Origin: Sitta carolinensis
Lineage: Eukaryota > Chordata > Aves > Passeriformes > Sittidae
NCBI GenBank assembly: GCA_032173965.1
Contig: JAVUNC010000004.1
Coordinates: 1,874,501-1,938,500 of the forward strand
DNA length: 64,000 nucleotides
Direction of reading: 5' to 3'
Positions 63,007 through 64,000 of the stretch are shown here, piece after piece (within the stretch, counting starts at the first letter, position 1; the number at the start of each line of letters is the position of its first letter). The position numbers and the translations under genes are program-made. The notes below the pieces were generated by a model. It was not told the origin of the DNA and searched no databases. It saw only the letters and a program-made list of their open reading frames with translations.

Positions 63007-64000
63007 GCCGTGGGCTTTATCCCTGTCTGACATCCCGAGCATTCATTGCTTGGCTCAGTGCAAACTCATTCTGACAGCTCCACTTCCAAAAAATTACCCA
63101 GCTTCCAGGAGGCTGCTGTTTGGTAGGACCAGGCAGAGTTGTTGTCTTTTTTTGTGCCCATCTCTGGTTGCATTTGCAGAGCAGCAAGTGCCAGTCTGAT
63201 CTCACACCTTGGCTGCAGAGGGAGCGGGAATAAAGGATGGGATTTATTCTGTTTATGGATCTGCACACCCTTCCCTCCTTCCAGGGAGTCTTGGAAATCA
63301 TCCCAGCACTTGTGCCTGATGTGTAGAGGGAAGAGACCCTGGTGGATCTCAGTCTGTGGTAACTTTCTTAATCAAAACAGGTCTGGATTTGGCCAGTCCA
63401 GGAGTTGAAATTAAATGTGTGTGACAGGGTGGCTTCAGGGATACTTGGAACTCGTCACTCCCTTTCCCTAGAGTTTGCCATCTCCCAAAGTCCTCCAGCA
63501 GAGCCCTCCCTGACCTCTAGCAAGCCTAGCTTGGCTGATTTTCGCTTGATTTCTTTCCCACACGTGCACGTGGGAGAGCTGGAGAAGCCTTGGCTTCCTG
63601 TGTGCCCATGCAGGGGGAGAGGAGGTGGGGAGGGACCTGCTCAGCAGTGTTTGGGAGGGATGGAGATCAGCCTGTGCTGGCACCTCTGGAGCCAAGGGCT
63701 GCTCACACTGCTCACCCAGGAGCTGGGAGATGTGTTAACCCTTTCCTGCACAGAGAGCATCTCAATCCTGGGCTGCTGCCCCCACCCCACCCTGCTCTTC
63801 TCTCTTCTCTGGGTAGAATTTCTCATCTTTGGCAAAGATGGACACGGATCCTTTTCCTCAGAGCTCATTCAGTGTCTCCCCAAATTATCCAGCTCTCCTC
63901 AGGGCATCCTTCAGGCTTTTTTTTTCCCCCCTCCCAGGGAGCTGATGTGAGCAATGACTTCTTGCAGTGTTTGCTCTCTGCCCAGGAATCAATCCAGTTC
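63007..64000. other. Intronic stretch to the window end, no recognised feature
   Basis: A 181-codon frame at 63405-63950 has no recognised family, and no EXTL3 exon is seen. Confidence 0.5.

Overview
This is a 64 kb piece of a vertebrate nuclear genome, almost certainly from a bird. At least 24 fragments of CR1 LINE retrotransposons are recognisable by their shared 3' halves and their tails of the 'ATTCTGTGAT' type. A few old MIR-like SINE remnants are present. The only protein-coding sequence I can support is one large exon of EXTL3 (exostosin-like 3) on the plus strand. I cannot name the species.

EXTL3 is a type II ER/Golgi membrane glycosyltransferase that adds the first alpha-GlcNAc in heparan sulfate synthesis. 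The exon runs from a splice acceptor at 46567/46568 to a donor at 49188/49189. It carries about 476 nt of 5' leader, the start codon at 47044, and the first 716 of roughly 919 codons: cytoplasmic tail, membrane anchor, coiled-coil stem, the GT47 exostosin domain, and the start of the GT64 domain. The remaining roughly 200 codons, including the GT64 DxD motif, must lie beyond position 64000. The reading frame is broken three times. Each break fits loss of one G from a G run, and the protein is conserved on both sides, so assembly error is more likely than a dead gene.

Positions 1-46567 are probably 5' introns and/or upstream flank of EXTL3. Positions 49189-64000 are the intron after the big exon. 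Neither region shows another gene. They hold CR1 fragments in both orientations, a 1.1 kb minisatellite with 29-bp units arranged in a 390-bp higher-order period (3310-4412), a 34-bp minisatellite (28379-28611), a (CCAT)n array (31837-31904), a 0.6 kb polypurine tract (44239-44852), and a four-copy 43-bp repeat inside a CR1 (62829-63000).

I found no evidence of a new biological system. The points most worth a second look are the three G-run frameshifts, the EXTL3 leader with nine upstream ATGs, the 390-bp higher-order minisatellite, the 447-nt uninterrupted polypurine run, an inverted CR1 pair, two CR1 copies that share their 3' flank, a 331-codon open frame outside repeats at 41014-42009, and a few AT-rich blocks that may be conserved regulatory sequence.
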